Below, one piece after another: positions 29,900-39,355 of a stretch of DNA of 64,000 nt (position 1 is the first letter of the stretch; every line of letters begins with the position of its first letter). The stretch is from Lapidilactobacillus luobeiensis. Its GTDB lineage: Bacteria; Bacillota; Bacilli; Lactobacillales; Lactobacillaceae. A program made the translations under genes and the position numbers. Under the pieces are notes generated by a model. The model was given only the letters and a program-made list of their open reading frames with translations, had not been told where the DNA came from and searched no databases. Location: assembly GCF_024345205.1 (NCBI RefSeq), contig NZ_BROC01000014.1:1-64000 (forward strand), in the 5' to 3' direction.

Positions 29900-29959
29900 T
29901 TAATCTAGCCTAAATATACAATTAAACCGAAATGTTATTCTAATTAGCTTGAGCTAATT
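29900..29959. promoter_or_regulatory. two candidate manganese-repressor sites
   Basis: AATTAGCTTGAGCTAATT (29942-29959) is a perfect 8 bp inverted repeat with a 2 bp centre and resembles ScaR/PsaR/EfaR boxes of streptococci and enterococci. A second block at 29900-29916 carries the TTTAGG half seen at mntH and lies just upstream of the -35. The factor would be a DtxR/MntR-family repressor encoded elsewhere. Confidence 0.5.
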
Positions 29960-29991
29960 TTACGATTGCATCCATATGTTCTTAAAGGAGG

Positions 29992-30712
29992 TTGGCCGCA
30001 GCTTGCGCTGCGAAATTCGGGGTGAGCTCGCTGTGGGCGTCACTTTGAGCTTTTCGGAAGGACACCGAAAAGCTCAAAGCTGAGCCTTGTCCTAAGTGGC
30101 AAAGCCGCCAAGGACAATTTCACGGCGAGCTCACCCCGAATTTCTTCGCTCCAGCCGCTCAACGTTATAGCAGCCGTTTGAACACTCACGCCAGCTGGCA
30201 GGCTATCGCCAATTGATGAGGAGCCACGTAATTGACGGCCGTGGTTAGTGAGTACAAGCTTTAAATTGGTGACACCAGTACAGTCTGCCTGATGAACTCG
30301 ACCGGAATATCATGAATCAACTGAATTGGTCGGTTCTCACCTATGGATTGTTGTTTAGGAAATGAGTAGCGATATCCAACCCAATGCGAACTGTACCAAC
30401 CAACTATCTAAATCCTTTGATGTTGCCGTACTACCCCAAAAGTGGGAGATGTTTTACCTCTAGCTTGCAATAGCACTTCGTCAGATATCTAGCTTCGATT
30501 GCAGATAGACTCCATTCTGCCTAGCAACCGCCTCAGGACGTGTGGCTCAGCAGTGAGATTATTCTTAGCGATTTATCGCTTAGAATAAGGCCTGATTTTG
30601 AGACAAACCGCGCCTTTTGCGGATTGGCTCAAAACAGTGCCCACCGCGTTCCAGCCACGACAAACGTCCTGAGGCGGTTGCGCCCCCATCCAAACCCAAC
30701 TCTTCAGTCACT
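29992..30712 (+). repeat. R repeat copy 6 (complete, 720 bp)
   Basis: A clean copy: left palindrome aaattcggggtgagctcgc/gcgagctcaccccgaattt with two inner hairpins, core 30170-30520, right palindrome gcaaccgcctcaggacgt/acgtcctgaggcggttgc. Useful as a reference for the family. Confidence 0.92.
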
Positions 30713-30751
30713 AAGCCAACACCAAAAAACAGAACCGGTCTCAAAACAAAC

Positions 30752-30785
30752 ACAAAAAAATCCCGCTCAACCTAAATTGAGCGGA
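30752..30785 (-). terminator. terminator of the segregation operon
   Basis: Minus strand CCGCTCAA/TTGAGCGG stem followed by ATTTTTTTG. It ends the rsmG-to-DUF1129 run. Confidence 0.85.
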
Positions 30786-30832
30786 ACCATTTTTAACCCA
30801 AAAAATTTTTTCAAAGCAAACGGACGTTATAA

Positions 30833-31813
30833 CTAGAACATCGTATTGCCCTTGATGTGATAGTGTCTGCGGAACAGATAACGTAGTCCATAAGCAGCTG
30901 CAGCCAGCAATAAGTAAGCCCAACCTGGCAAGACTATGTTTAAGCCTGGTAATAAAACCGAAAGGAAACTGATCAGCGTCATCACCGCGAAAACGGCAAC
31001 AACCGAAATCAGGATCGTCCGCCACAATGGCCGACTTGGCTTGCGACCAGCTTTTTTAGCCGCCTGAGATTCGGCCATACCATCTGTGAACCAAGTCAGC
31101 AGGAACCCAAAGGCTAGTGACATCGTCAATAAGGTCAAGAATCCAGAACTGCTGTTGTTAGCGGCGTTGGTTTTCGTAAAGAGACCCATGACCCCAAAAA
31201 CAACGGCCAGGATCACGAAGTACAACAAGGACCAATCGACGGAACGCATCCAGTATTTGATCTCGATCGGTTTTGCTGGCGCATGGATAATGTGGTCGAC
31301 CTTGACCGTTGGCGCGCCATAGATCTGCGCAGCTGGCTTGCCGATCCGTTGCGCCGCAACGATCTCTGGCAAGAACTCATCGATTTTTTTGTCGGCGTCA
31401 GCTTCAGTGTAACCTGCGTCAACAAATAATTTATGCATTTTAAAAACATAATCGTCATTCTTATTAGTCAATTCCGCCCGCAATTCCGCTGGGCTCATTT
31501 CTTCAGGATCAGGACCTTGCGGACGTCTCCGTTCACTGCGGACCTTAGCTTGCTTGGCGCTGGCCGCTTGATTACGGCTGGTATTATCGTCGTTTTTGGC
31601 ATCAGTCGCAGTCTCTGCTGGAGCAGTGGCGTCATCAGCCGCCGCGCTGTTCTTGTCTTGATCGGCGCTGGTGGCAACTTCAGTATCCTCCGCCTTCGCT
31701 GACGTGCTAGTTACGCTGGTGGCAACTTTTTTTTGATCCTGATCCACAGCACCTGTGGCCTTCGTGTCATCTGTTGCTGGTGTTTGCTGGTTATTTTCTT
31801 CGTTTGCTTTCAC
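30833..31813 (-). CDS. DUF1129 family membrane protein with long acidic N-terminus
   Basis: 326 aa protein of unknown function. The first 100 or so residues are low complexity, rich in Asp, Ala, Thr and Lys and probably unstructured. Then a DUF1129-like cytoplasmic part (PEEMSPAELRAELTNKNDDYVFKMHKL) and four hydrophobic segments toward the C-terminus. It commonly follows ychF in lactobacilli, as here (47 bp gap). Last gene of the operon. Confidence 0.82.
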   Translation of the reverse strand: MKANEENNQQTPATDDTKATGAVDQDQKKVATSVTSTSAKAEDTEVATSADQDKNSAAADDATAPAETATDAKNDDNTSRNQAASAKQAKVRSERRRPQGPDPEEMSPAELRAELTNKNDDYVFKMHKLFVDAGYTEADADKKIDEFLPEIVAAQRIGKPAAQIYGAPTVKVDHIIHAPAKPIEIKYWMRSVDWSLLYFVILAVVFGVMGLFTKTNAANNSSSGFLTLLTMSLAFGFLLTWFTDGMAESQAAKKAGRKPSRPLWRTILISVVAVFAVMTLISFLSVLLPGLNIVLPGWAYLLLAAAAYGLRYLFRRHYHIKGNTMF

Positions 31814-31860
31814 TAAAATATCGCTCCCTGATAAACTAAATTGATTGTAGCTTGTTTTGG

Positions 31861-32961
31861 CTAGACGTTGAAGCGGAACTCAATGATATCACCATCTTGA
31901 ACCAAATATTCCTTGCCTTCCGACCGCAAACGACCGGCTTCGCGAACGGCCTGCATACTACCATACTTATCCAAATCGGTAAACGAGACCGTTTCAGCGC
32001 GGATAAAGCCGCGTTCAAAATCAGAGTGGATCACCCCGGCGACTTGTGGTGCTTTCATTCCCTTGCGGAAGGTCCAAGCCCGCGTCTCCTTACCGCCAGC
32101 GGTGAAGAAGGTGGCGAGACCCAGCAAAGAATAAGATGCTTTGATCAAGCGATCCAAACCAGATTCACTAGCGCCCTCTGCGGCCAAAAAGTCGGCTTTA
32201 TCGGCTTCATCTAATTCCGCGATCTCTTCTTCGGTCCGTGCTGAAATACCGATCGCTTCCGCATTCTCACTGGCAGCATAATCACGGACGATCTGGAAAT
32301 ATCGGTCATCTTCAGGAGCGCCCATCGCCTCCTCAGCGATGTTTGCCACGTATAGGACTGGCTTCGCCGTTAACAGGAACAAGCCTTTGACGATCTTGGC
32401 TTCATCTTCGTCAAACTCGATCGAACGGACACTGTCGCCAGCTTCCAGAACCGGCTTGATCTTCTTCAAAACGGCAAATTCGGCTACGGCCTCTTTATCC
32501 TTGGTCCGCGCGACCTTTTCCACGCGTTCGTAACGCTTATTGATGCTTTCCAAATCAGCCAAAACCAATTCTAGATTGATCGTTTCGATGTCATCCAGCG
32601 GATCGACTTTACCAGTGACACTGGTAATATTATCATCATCAAACGCCCGAACCACGTGGATGATCGCGTCGACTTGGCGAATGTTTTCCAAGAATTTATT
32701 GCCAAGGCCTTCACCCTTACTGGCACCCTTTACGATCCCAGCAATATCGGTGAATTCAAAAGTCGTATGAATGATTTTTTTAGCCGGGATCAATTCATCG
32801 ATCCGTTGCAACCGATCATCCGGCACTTCGACCATCCCCACGTTAGGATTGATCGTCGCAAAAGGATAATTGGCCATTTCGGCACCGGCCTTGGTGATTG
32901 CATTAAATAATGTTGATTTACCAACGTTTGGCAAGCCAACGATACCAGCTGTTAGTGACAT
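31861..32961 (-). CDS. ychF: redox-regulated ATPase YchF (Obg-like)
   Basis: 366 aa OBG-family P-loop protein that prefers ATP and associates with ribosomes. P-loop [26 protein letters not shown] starts at residue 8; the [20 protein letters not shown] switch II follows. NIAEE in place of NKxD explains ATP preference. The C-terminal TGS-like domain ends [16 protein letters not shown]. Usual family length. Co-directional with the genes on both sides. Confidence 0.95.
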   Translation of the reverse strand: MSLTAGIVGLPNVGKSTLFNAITKAGAEMANYPFATINPNVGMVEVPDDRLQRIDELIPAKKIIHTTFEFTDIAGIVKGASKGEGLGNKFLENIRQVDAIIHVVRAFDDDNITSVTGKVDPLDDIETINLELVLADLESINKRYERVEKVARTKDKEAVAEFAVLKKIKPVLEAGDSVRSIEFDEDEAKIVKGLFLLTAKPVLYVANIAEEAMGAPEDDRYFQIVRDYAASENAEAIGISARTEEEIAELDEADKADFLAAEGASESGLDRLIKASYSLLGLATFFTAGGKETRAWTFRKGMKAPQVAGVIHSDFERGFIRAETVSFTDLDKYGSMQAVREAGRLRSEGKEYLVQDGDIIEFRFNV

Positions 32962-33053
32962 AATAAACTTCCTTTTTTCTGATTTGTTGATGAACTACTT
33001 AAAAACTGGAAAACTTGTCGGCGCTCGCAAAGTCCGTTCGCGCTATTTTCGCT

Positions 33054-33293
33054 CTAAGGCCGCTGTAATGGCGCCGGCCGAACATATTGTGGTTCTTGCT
33101 CGGGATCGACTTCTGCTGCTGGCAGCAATACTTTTTTCAGCTTTTTAGTAAAGTCGCGTCGTGTCAGCATGACCAAGTGGCCGCAGCCGAGACATTTGAT
33201 CTTGATGTCGGCGCCAACACGCGTCACTTCCCAACGATTGGTCCCGCATGCGTGGGGCTTCTTCATTTGGACGATATCGCCTAATTCAAACAT
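33054..33293 (-). CDS. DUF951 family protein
   Basis: 79 aa, slightly longer than the usual 65-70. FELGDIVQMKKPHACGTNRWEVTRVGADIKIKC and CLGCGHLVMLTRR hold four Cys/His candidates for a zinc knuckle. Located 9 bp after parB ends, in the conserved parB-DUF951-ychF order. Function unknown. Confidence 0.88.
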   Translation of the reverse strand: MFELGDIVQMKKPHACGTNRWEVTRVGADIKIKCLGCGHLVMLTRRDFTKKLKKVLLPAAEVDPEQEPQYVRPAPLQRP

Positions 33294-33302
33294 GACGCAC
33301 CT

Positions 33303-34175
33303 CTAGTCTAAATGCATTTGCATCATTTCTAAAATCCGGTTCAAGTCTGCCGTCGAATCATAACTGATCTCGATCTTACCGGCACCTTTCTTGGTACTGT
33401 CGATCTTGACTTTTGTGCCTAATTGATCGATCAGCGCATTCTCAGTCGCAATGATAAACGGTGACTTGGCCGCTTTTTTCGGTTTACGCACTGGTTTGTC
33501 ACTGTTCAGTTGCAAAACCAATTGTTCCAATTGGCGCACAGTTAGATTTTCTTTCAGGGCCTTCAAGGCCAAGTCATCGATCTGGTCTTTTTTCTTCAAG
33601 CTCAACAAAGTCCGCGCTTGGCCCATGGACAATTCGCCAGCTTGCAAATATTTCTTGGTTTGATCGGGCAAAGTCAATAAACGCAAATAGTTCGCGATGT
33701 AGGGGCGGCTTTTGCCGATCCGTTCCGAAACTTCTTCTTGCGTCAATGCTAGCTTCTTGATCAACGTTTGGTAGGCTTCCGCCTCTTCCAGTGGCGTTAG
33801 ATCTTCCCGCTGCAAGTTTTCCAAAACCGCGATCTCCATCATCTGCGTTTCATCGATCTCACGCACGATCGCAGGGATCGTTTCCTTGCCGGCCAACTTG
33901 CTGGCGCGAAAACGGCGCTCACCAGCGATGATCTCATAACCATTGATGCTTTTACGGACAATGATCGGTTGGAAGACTCCACTTTGTTTGATCGAATTGG
34001 CCAGTTCTTGTAAGGCCTCTTGATCAAAAGTTTTCCGGGGTTGGTAAGGATTGGGCCGGATCTCCGTTAAGGCTAGTTCTTCAACAGCCTCTTTATCTGA
34101 ATCAATGGCTTCGAAATCCGAGAAAATCGCATCAATGCCTCGACCCAGACCTTTTGAATTTTTATTGGTCGCCAT
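33303..34175 (-). CDS. parB: chromosome partitioning protein ParB (Spo0J)
   Basis: 290 aa CTP-dependent DNA clamp that loads at parS sites and spreads. The N-terminal CTP-binding part has the C-motif GERRFRA, then a helix-turn-helix (TQEEVSERIGKSRPYIANYLRLL) and a C-terminal dimer domain. The N-terminal KGLGRGIDAIFSD resembles the ParA-stimulating segment. The start overlaps the parA stop by 14 bases. Confidence 0.93.
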   Translation of the reverse strand: MATNKNSKGLGRGIDAIFSDFEAIDSDKEAVEELALTEIRPNPYQPRKTFDQEALQELANSIKQSGVFQPIIVRKSINGYEIIAGERRFRASKLAGKETIPAIVREIDETQMMEIAVLENLQREDLTPLEEAEAYQTLIKKLALTQEEVSERIGKSRPYIANYLRLLTLPDQTKKYLQAGELSMGQARTLLSLKKKDQIDDLALKALKENLTVRQLEQLVLQLNSDKPVRKPKKAAKSPFIIATENALIDQLGTKVKIDSTKKGAGKIEISYDSTADLNRILEMMQMHLD

Positions 34176-34932
34176 TCGCCTTCATGACCTCCTTCGCTAA
34201 GGAAATGTAGACCTCAGCGCCACGAGACTTGGGATCATAATCAATGATCGGCAAGCCATAACTTGGCGCTTCCGCTAAACGCGTGATTCGCGGAATAACG
34301 GTCTTATAAACGCGTTCACGGAACGTTTTGCGTACTTCATCGATCACTTCGGCGCCTAAATTGGTCCGTGCGTCGTACATCGTCAAAAGTACGCCTTCGA
34401 TCCCCAAATGAGCGTTGAAATGTTTTTGGACCAAGCGGACTGTGTTCAGTAATTGGCTCAAGCCCTCCAAAGCGTAATACTCACTTTGAACAGGGATCAT
34501 GATCGAATCACTGGCAGTGAACGCGTTGATCGACAATTGACCTAAGGACGGCGGACAGTCGATCAAAATATAATCATATTGATCCCGCACTTCCCGTAAA
34601 CCAGCCTCAAGCCGCTGTTCTCGCGCCATCTGGGAAGTCAATTCGATCTCCGCGCCTGCCAACTGGATCGTCGCCGGTACCACATCTAAATTGACTCGTT
34701 TCGTATGATAAGTCGCGGCCTTGATCGGCAACTCATTGATCAATACATCGTAAACATCTTTGGAAACATCAGACTTTTTGATGCCTAAGCCACTGGTCGC
34801 GTTGCCTTGAGGATCTGTGTCCACGATCAGGACTCGTTTGCCCGCTTCATTGAGACAGGCGCCTAAATTGATCGTTGTCGTTGTTTTACCAACGCCGCCT
34901 TTTTGGTTGGCGATCGAAATAATTTTAACCAT
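34162..34932 (-). CDS. parA: chromosome partitioning ATPase ParA (Soj)
   Basis: 256 aa deviant Walker ATPase that moves ParB-parS complexes and, in relatives, tunes DnaA. Walker A is KGGVGKTTTTINL (11-23) with the signature lysine, Walker A' region VDTDPQGNATSGLG, and Walker B ILIDCPPSL. It directly abuts noc (TAAATG). Confidence 0.95.
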   Translation of the reverse strand: MVKIISIANQKGGVGKTTTTINLGACLNEAGKRVLIVDTDPQGNATSGLGIKKSDVSKDVYDVLINELPIKAATYHTKRVNLDVVPATIQLAGAEIELTSQMAREQRLEAGLREVRDQYDYILIDCPPSLGQLSINAFTASDSIMIPVQSEYYALEGLSQLLNTVRLVQKHFNAHLGIEGVLLTMYDARTNLGAEVIDEVRKTFRERVYKTVIPRITRLAEAPSYGLPIIDYDPKSRGAEVYISLAKEVMKANGDQ

Positions 34933-35934
34933 TTAATTCTCCTCTTTAACCTTGGGATCGGATGAACGCGGGGGTTCAGGAACAGTCACGCTGATCGTGA
35001 CTTGATAATTTTGACCATGTAGCGCTTCATGATAGGCCACTTTCGCACCGCTGGCCTCGACCAGCTTGATTGCTTGTTTGACTGTATTGACCGCAACCCG
35101 TAGATCAGCACTGCCCACATGTTGCTGCTGTTTAGCGGTCAACGACGCCGATCGCGTTGATTTAGTCGGTTGCTGGTCAGCCGACGTCGGGGTCACTGCT
35201 TTTTCTGTAACAGTCGGCGCGCTGAGCCGCTTGATCAGCTCGTCAGTCTGAGTGACTGTCAATTTGTCAGTCAAGATCTGTTTGAGCACGATCGCCTGTT
35301 CAGTTGGCCCTAATTTCAAAAGCGCGCGACCATGGCGTGGTGAGATCTGTCCGTTGGCTAACGCTTGTTGCGCTTCTTCAGGTAATTTCAGCAAACGTAA
35401 TTTATTCGCGATATAGGACTGACTTTTACCGACCCGCTCTGCCAATTGGGCTTGCGTCAGCCCATTGATCTCCAAAAGATTTTGATAGGCGTAGGCTTCG
35501 TCGATCGAGTTGAGATCTTCCCGTTGTAAGTTCTCGATCACCGCCATTTCGGCCGATTCCTGTGCGTCCATTTGTTCAACGATCGCCGGGATCTGGCGCC
35601 AAGCCAAGGCTTGGACAGCTCGGAAACGGCGTTCACCAGCAATGATCTCATACTGTTGCGGCTGATATTCACGTAAAATAATTGGCTGTAACAAGCCATG
35701 GGCCGCGATCGTTTCCGCCAATTCACTGATCGACTCATCTGCGAATCGTTTCCGCGGCTGATGTCGATTAGGCACGATCTGTTTCAACGCCACTTCTTGG
35801 ACTCGCTTTGCCGGCGGAGTCGGTCCCGCTGCCGACACTGCCGCAGTTGGCTCTGGCGCTATTTTAGCAGTTGGAACTTCTTCTGTTTTTGCTGACACTA
35901 CTGGAACTTTTTTTTGACGATTAAAGAAAGCCAT
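34933..35934 (-). CDS. noc: nucleoid occlusion protein (ParB paralog)
   Basis: 333 aa ParB-family protein. It has the CTP motif GERRFRA and helix-turn-helix LTQAQLAERVGKSQSYIANKL. By its place between rsmG and parA it is Noc, which in Bacillus binds its own sites and keeps division away from the nucleoid. It is longer than Bacillus Noc because of a Pro/Ala-rich N-terminus (after a FFNRQKKVPV start compatible with a membrane-binding helix) and a Thr/Gln-rich insert near 245-275. RBS AAGGGGGATCACC. Confidence 0.88.
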   Translation of the reverse strand: MAFFNRQKKVPVVSAKTEEVPTAKIAPEPTAAVSAAGPTPPAKRVQEVALKQIVPNRHQPRKRFADESISELAETIAAHGLLQPIILREYQPQQYEIIAGERRFRAVQALAWRQIPAIVEQMDAQESAEMAVIENLQREDLNSIDEAYAYQNLLEINGLTQAQLAERVGKSQSYIANKLRLLKLPEEAQQALANGQISPRHGRALLKLGPTEQAIVLKQILTDKLTVTQTDELIKRLSAPTVTEKAVTPTSADQQPTKSTRSASLTAKQQQHVGSADLRVAVNTVKQAIKLVEASGAKVAYHEALHGQNYQVTISVTVPEPPRSSDPKVKEEN

Positions 35935-35979
35935 GGTGATCCCCCTTAATATTCTCGATACTGCCGCAAGCGTTGTCGC

Positions 35980-36717
35980 TTATAGGCCCCGATCGATCAA
36001 TGGCGCCTTGGCAATTGTCCCCGGCTTCCGTGGATAGGTTTTAGGTGTTTCTTTCGTTTTCTTGATAATCATGATTTTACGTAAATCAGCAGTTTCTGGC
36101 AATGTCAACGTCTTCGTTGCCACGACTTTACCACCTAAAAGCTTAATGGCATAAGTGGCCGCAGCCAATTCCTCATCGCCCTTAGCGCTTTTCATCGCCA
36201 CAAAATAACCGCCTTTTTTGACCAAGGGCAAACACAACTCCGCTAAGACTGGCAAACTCGCCACAGCCCGCGCCGTAACTACATCATAGCTTTGCCGATG
36301 ACTGGAACGCTTGCCGCCAAAATCCTCCGCCCGATCATGATAAAAGGCCACCTGCTCTAAATTCAGTTCACCAGCCAACTCTTGTAAAAACTTGATCCGT
36401 TTATTCAAAGAATCCACGATACTGACCTGCAATCGTGGAAAGGCGATCTTCACAGGAAGTGAGGGGAAACCCGCCCCTGCACCAACATCCAATAAGGAAC
36501 AAGTCGTAGTCTGCAACTCAGGTAACGCCAAGGCCAGAGTCAAAGAATCATAAAAGTGCTTCAAATAGACCTCGGGCTCTGCCGTGATCGCCGTCAAATT
36601 AACTTGTTTATTGGTCTGGACCAGCAACTGGTAATAAGTCGCGAACTGGCCCATCTGCCGATCCGTTAATTTAATACCTTGCTCGCCTAAGATCTGTCGA
36701 AAAGCTTCTGGTGACAT
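35980..36717 (-). CDS. rsmG: 16S rRNA (guanine-N7) methyltransferase RsmG (GidB)
   Basis: 245 aa SAM-dependent enzyme that methylates a guanine of the 16S 530 loop. The SAM motif is LLDVGAGAGFPSLPVKIAF, and ARAVASLPVL and KGGYFVAMK follow. The frame is open 13 codons further upstream, but those codons lie in an inverted repeat, and the family normally starts at MSPEAFRQIL, preceded here by GATGAGG; 36717 is therefore preferred. Head of the segregation operon. Confidence 0.9.
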   Translation of the reverse strand: MSPEAFRQILGEQGIKLTDRQMGQFATYYQLLVQTNKQVNLTAITAEPEVYLKHFYDSLTLALALPELQTTTCSLLDVGAGAGFPSLPVKIAFPRLQVSIVDSLNKRIKFLQELAGELNLEQVAFYHDRAEDFGGKRSSHRQSYDVVTARAVASLPVLAELCLPLVKKGGYFVAMKSAKGDEELAAATYAIKLLGGKVVATKTLTLPETADLRKIMIIKKTKETPKTYPRKPGTIAKAPLIDRGL

Positions 36718-36726
36718 GGTTTTCCT

Positions 36727-36756
36727 CATCTCCCGTGAAACAGTTTTGTGTTTCAC
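36727..36756. promoter_or_regulatory. parS/Noc-like half-sites and perfect inverted repeat before rsmG
   Basis: CATCTCCCGTGAAACA (36727-36742) has a right half identical to parS (GTGAAACA) and a left half closer to the Noc site (6 of 8 to TATTTCCC). GTGAAACA (36735-36742) and TGTTTCAC (36749-36756) form a perfect 8 bp inverted repeat around 6 bases. The block overlaps the rsmG leader, beside noc and parB. Confidence 0.45.
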
Positions 36757-36834
36757 ACACTCCCTTTTACTTTAACGAAAAAAGCCACGTTTTGCAAGAC
36801 GATTCCCGAGATTTTTGCGGCGATTGCTTGGGCC

Positions 36835-37172
36835 CAGAGTGCGAGCCGACTCGGGTAGCTCCTGATCCAAATCAGTTGGCATTGCCGTACCACCCCAAAA
36901 AGAGTAATTGGTTGACCTCTCGCTTGCAAAAGCACTTCGTCAAATCCTTCACTTTGATTGTAGATAAGCTCAATTCTGTTCAGCAACCGGCTGGGACTGC
37001 GCGGCTCAGTGGTGAAATTGTCCTTGGCGGCTTTGCCACTTAGGACAAGGCTCGATTTGAAGACAATTCCCGTTTTTGGAATTGGCTTCAAACGACGCCC
37101 ACCACGTTCCAGTCCGCAACAGCAGTCCCAGCCGGTTGCGCTCACGCGCAACGCCCTACCACATCTGCACCA
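36835..37172 (+). repeat. R repeat copy 7 (right half only, fused to a B fragment)
   Basis: It begins with the first about 30 bp of a B element (CAGAGTGCGAGCCGACTCGG), then jumps into the distal R core (ggcattgccgtaccacc) and the right palindrome of the gcaaccggctgggactgc type. Confidence 0.82.
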
Positions 37173-37186
37173 TTAATCAGCCAAAT

Positions 37187-37231
37187 CAAAGAGAGCTCCA
37201 GTGAACAATTGTTCCTGAGCTCTCTTTTTAG
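37187..37231. terminator. terminator (probably bidirectional)
   Basis: AGAGAGCTC pairs with GAGCTCTCT, with A before and T after. It most likely ends the minus-strand MFS gene at 37301. Confidence 0.75.
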
Positions 37232-37300
37232 TTAATCTGTTTCAGTTAGGTTATTTTTCCGCAGACTAGTTGTTGATGATGCTGGAGCGAGCTTCCGAAA

Positions 37301-38599
37301 TCACTCGACTTCGCTTTCATCGCTGTGATTGCTTAAAGCGGTTGATTTTGAGCCGATCACCCCGTGTTTAGCCAGTTCTTGTCGGCGGTAGGTCGCCATT
37401 TTCTTCAAGAAGAGCCAGCCGACGACGATATTCAAGATACCGGTGCCCAAAAAGATCCATTTAATATCGATCACGTCCGCCAGCGGCCCGAACATCAGGG
37501 TGCCGATCGGGGTGGTGGCGCCGACGAAGATCCCGAAGACTGAGAAGACGCGGCCCATAAATTCCGGTTCGACGTTTTCTTGGATCAAAGTCGTGTCCGC
37601 GGTAGGCAGCAGCGGGAACACCAGCCCGCCGATGGCCATGATCACGCAGTACCAAACGATATTGCTGGCAAAACCGATCACGCCAAAAACCACGCCACAG
37701 ACGACCATGACCAAGGAAATCGCGCCGATTTTGTCCTTGATGACCTTGTGCAGAGACACCAAGACCCCGCCGACCACGCTGCCGATCGACCAGGCCACCT
37801 CCGACCAGGTCAGATACATCACGTTTTCGCCATAGGCTCGTTCAACGAACACCGGCGACAAAACACTGGCCGGCGCCAATAAAACGAAAAAGGCAAAGTA
37901 AGCGATCATCAAGCCTAAAATCAACGGCCGCATTTTGACATAGTTCAGCCCCGCGGCCATTTCTTGGAAAATCCCCAATTTCTCCCGGATCCGCGCTTGT
38001 GGTTTCAATTTCAGCGTGCCGATCATACTGATCCCGATCGTCGCTGTGATCACATCCAGCCAGAAAGCGAAGTTCAAGTCGAAGTTGGCCAGGATCACGC
38101 CCCCGATCGCCGGCGCCATCAATTGCGAGAACGACGCCAAAGTGTTGTAGATGCCGTTGATCCGTGAAAGATCCGAAGTCGGCGTAATGTCGGCGACCAG
38201 CGCGTTAACGCTAGGCGACTGAATGCCATTGCCCGCCGAGCGCGCTGCCAGTAAAATCAGCAGCAGCCACAAAGCGTCAATATCAAACGCGAACAGGATC
38301 GCCATTAGTAATGTGACCAAAGCGATCCCGCCATCGGCCATCATCGCCAATTTTCGCCGGCTGTACCGATCGGCCCAAACGCCAGCCCACAAGGAAATGA
38401 TCACCGAGGGGACGGTGTTGGCCAGCGTGGCGTAGGTGACCCACATGCCCGAGCCGGTTTTCAAGGTGATGTACCAGACCACCGCGAAGCCGCTGACCAT
38501 CGAGCCGAACATGGAGATGGTTTGGCTGATCAGTAGGATCGAGATTTGTTGGCGCCAATTCTTGGCCTTATTTTGTTGATAATTTGTTGAATCTGTCAT
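37301..38599 (-). CDS. MFS transporter (drug-efflux-like)
   Basis: 432 aa membrane protein with about twelve hydrophobic segments. The loop between helices 2 and 3 reads GVWADRYSRRK, the common MFS motif A. The overall pattern resembles MFS members of the macrolide-efflux-like (Mef/EntS) group with SFSQLMAPAIGGVIL. The reading frame stays open 60 codons upstream through repeat R8, but GGAGGAATT places the start at 38599. Substrate unknown. Confidence 0.85.
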   Translation of the reverse strand: MTDSTNYQQNKAKNWRQQISILLISQTISMFGSMVSGFAVVWYITLKTGSGMWVTYATLANTVPSVIISLWAGVWADRYSRRKLAMMADGGIALVTLLMAILFAFDIDALWLLLILLAARSAGNGIQSPSVNALVADITPTSDLSRINGIYNTLASFSQLMAPAIGGVILANFDLNFAFWLDVITATIGISMIGTLKLKPQARIREKLGIFQEMAAGLNYVKMRPLILGLMIAYFAFFVLLAPASVLSPVFVERAYGENVMYLTWSEVAWSIGSVVGGVLVSLHKVIKDKIGAISLVMVVCGVVFGVIGFASNIVWYCVIMAIGGLVFPLLPTADTTLIQENVEPEFMGRVFSVFGIFVGATTPIGTLMFGPLADVIDIKWIFLGTGILNIVVGWLFLKKMATYRRQELAKHGVIGSKSTALSNHSDESEVE

Positions 38600-38691
38600 A
38601 ATTCCTCCAAAAACTTTCCCCAGAAAGTTTGTCTCTTCATTCGTTTGTTCTATTAAAATGCACCCTTTGCGATGCGCTTGATCTTGATAAA

Positions 38692-39233
38692 AGTAGACTG
38701 GCCGCAGCTTGCGCTGCGAAATTCGGGGTGAGCTCGCTGTGGGCGTCACTTTGAGCTTCGCAAAACCCGCGAATCTCAAAGCTGAGCCTTGTCCTAAGCG
38801 GCAAAGCCGCCAAGGACAATTTCACGGCGATCTCACCCCGAATTTCTCCGCTCCAGCCGCTCAACGTTATAACAGTTGTTTGAGCACTCACGCCAACGGG
38901 CAAGCTATGGACAATTGATGAGGGACCACGCAATTGGCGACCGTGTTTAGTAATCACAATTTTCAAATTGGTGACACCGGTACAGTCGGTCTAATGAACT
39001 CGGGCAAGTTCTGGATAAATCGGCTGAACAGTATTCGTGGACTATTCAATGTTGAGCGCGGACAATCCTATTGCACGACACGAACTAGTCTGACCAATTA
39101 ACCTAAATCCGTTGGTATTGCCGTACCACCAAAAAATGGGCGATTGTTTTGACCTCAATCTTGCAAAATCACTTCGTCGGATACCCAACTCCGATTGCAG
39201 GTTGGCTCAAAACAGTGCCCACCGCGTTCGAAA
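38692..39233 (+). repeat. R repeat copy 8 (right palindrome mostly deleted)
   Basis: Left palindrome and core are intact. The right end jumps from the core (gattgcagg) straight to ttggctcaaaacagtgccc, and a B element follows at 39234. Confidence 0.85.
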
Positions 39234-39355
39234 CAGAGTGTGCAGCGCAACGGTTTGACTTCGAGCATTAGCCTAGCAATGGCTTTGGAAGCGGGCCTTG
39301 CTTTCGGAACAATTGCGTAGCTAAGCACAGAAGTCAGTTGCGTGGAGCACGTTTC
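39234..39355 (+). repeat. B repeat between R copies 8 and 9
   Basis: CAGAGTGTGCAGCGC...GAGCACGTTTC. Arms gcgcaac..gacttc pair with gaagtcagttgcg; inner ggaagc pairs imperfectly. Confidence 0.88.
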
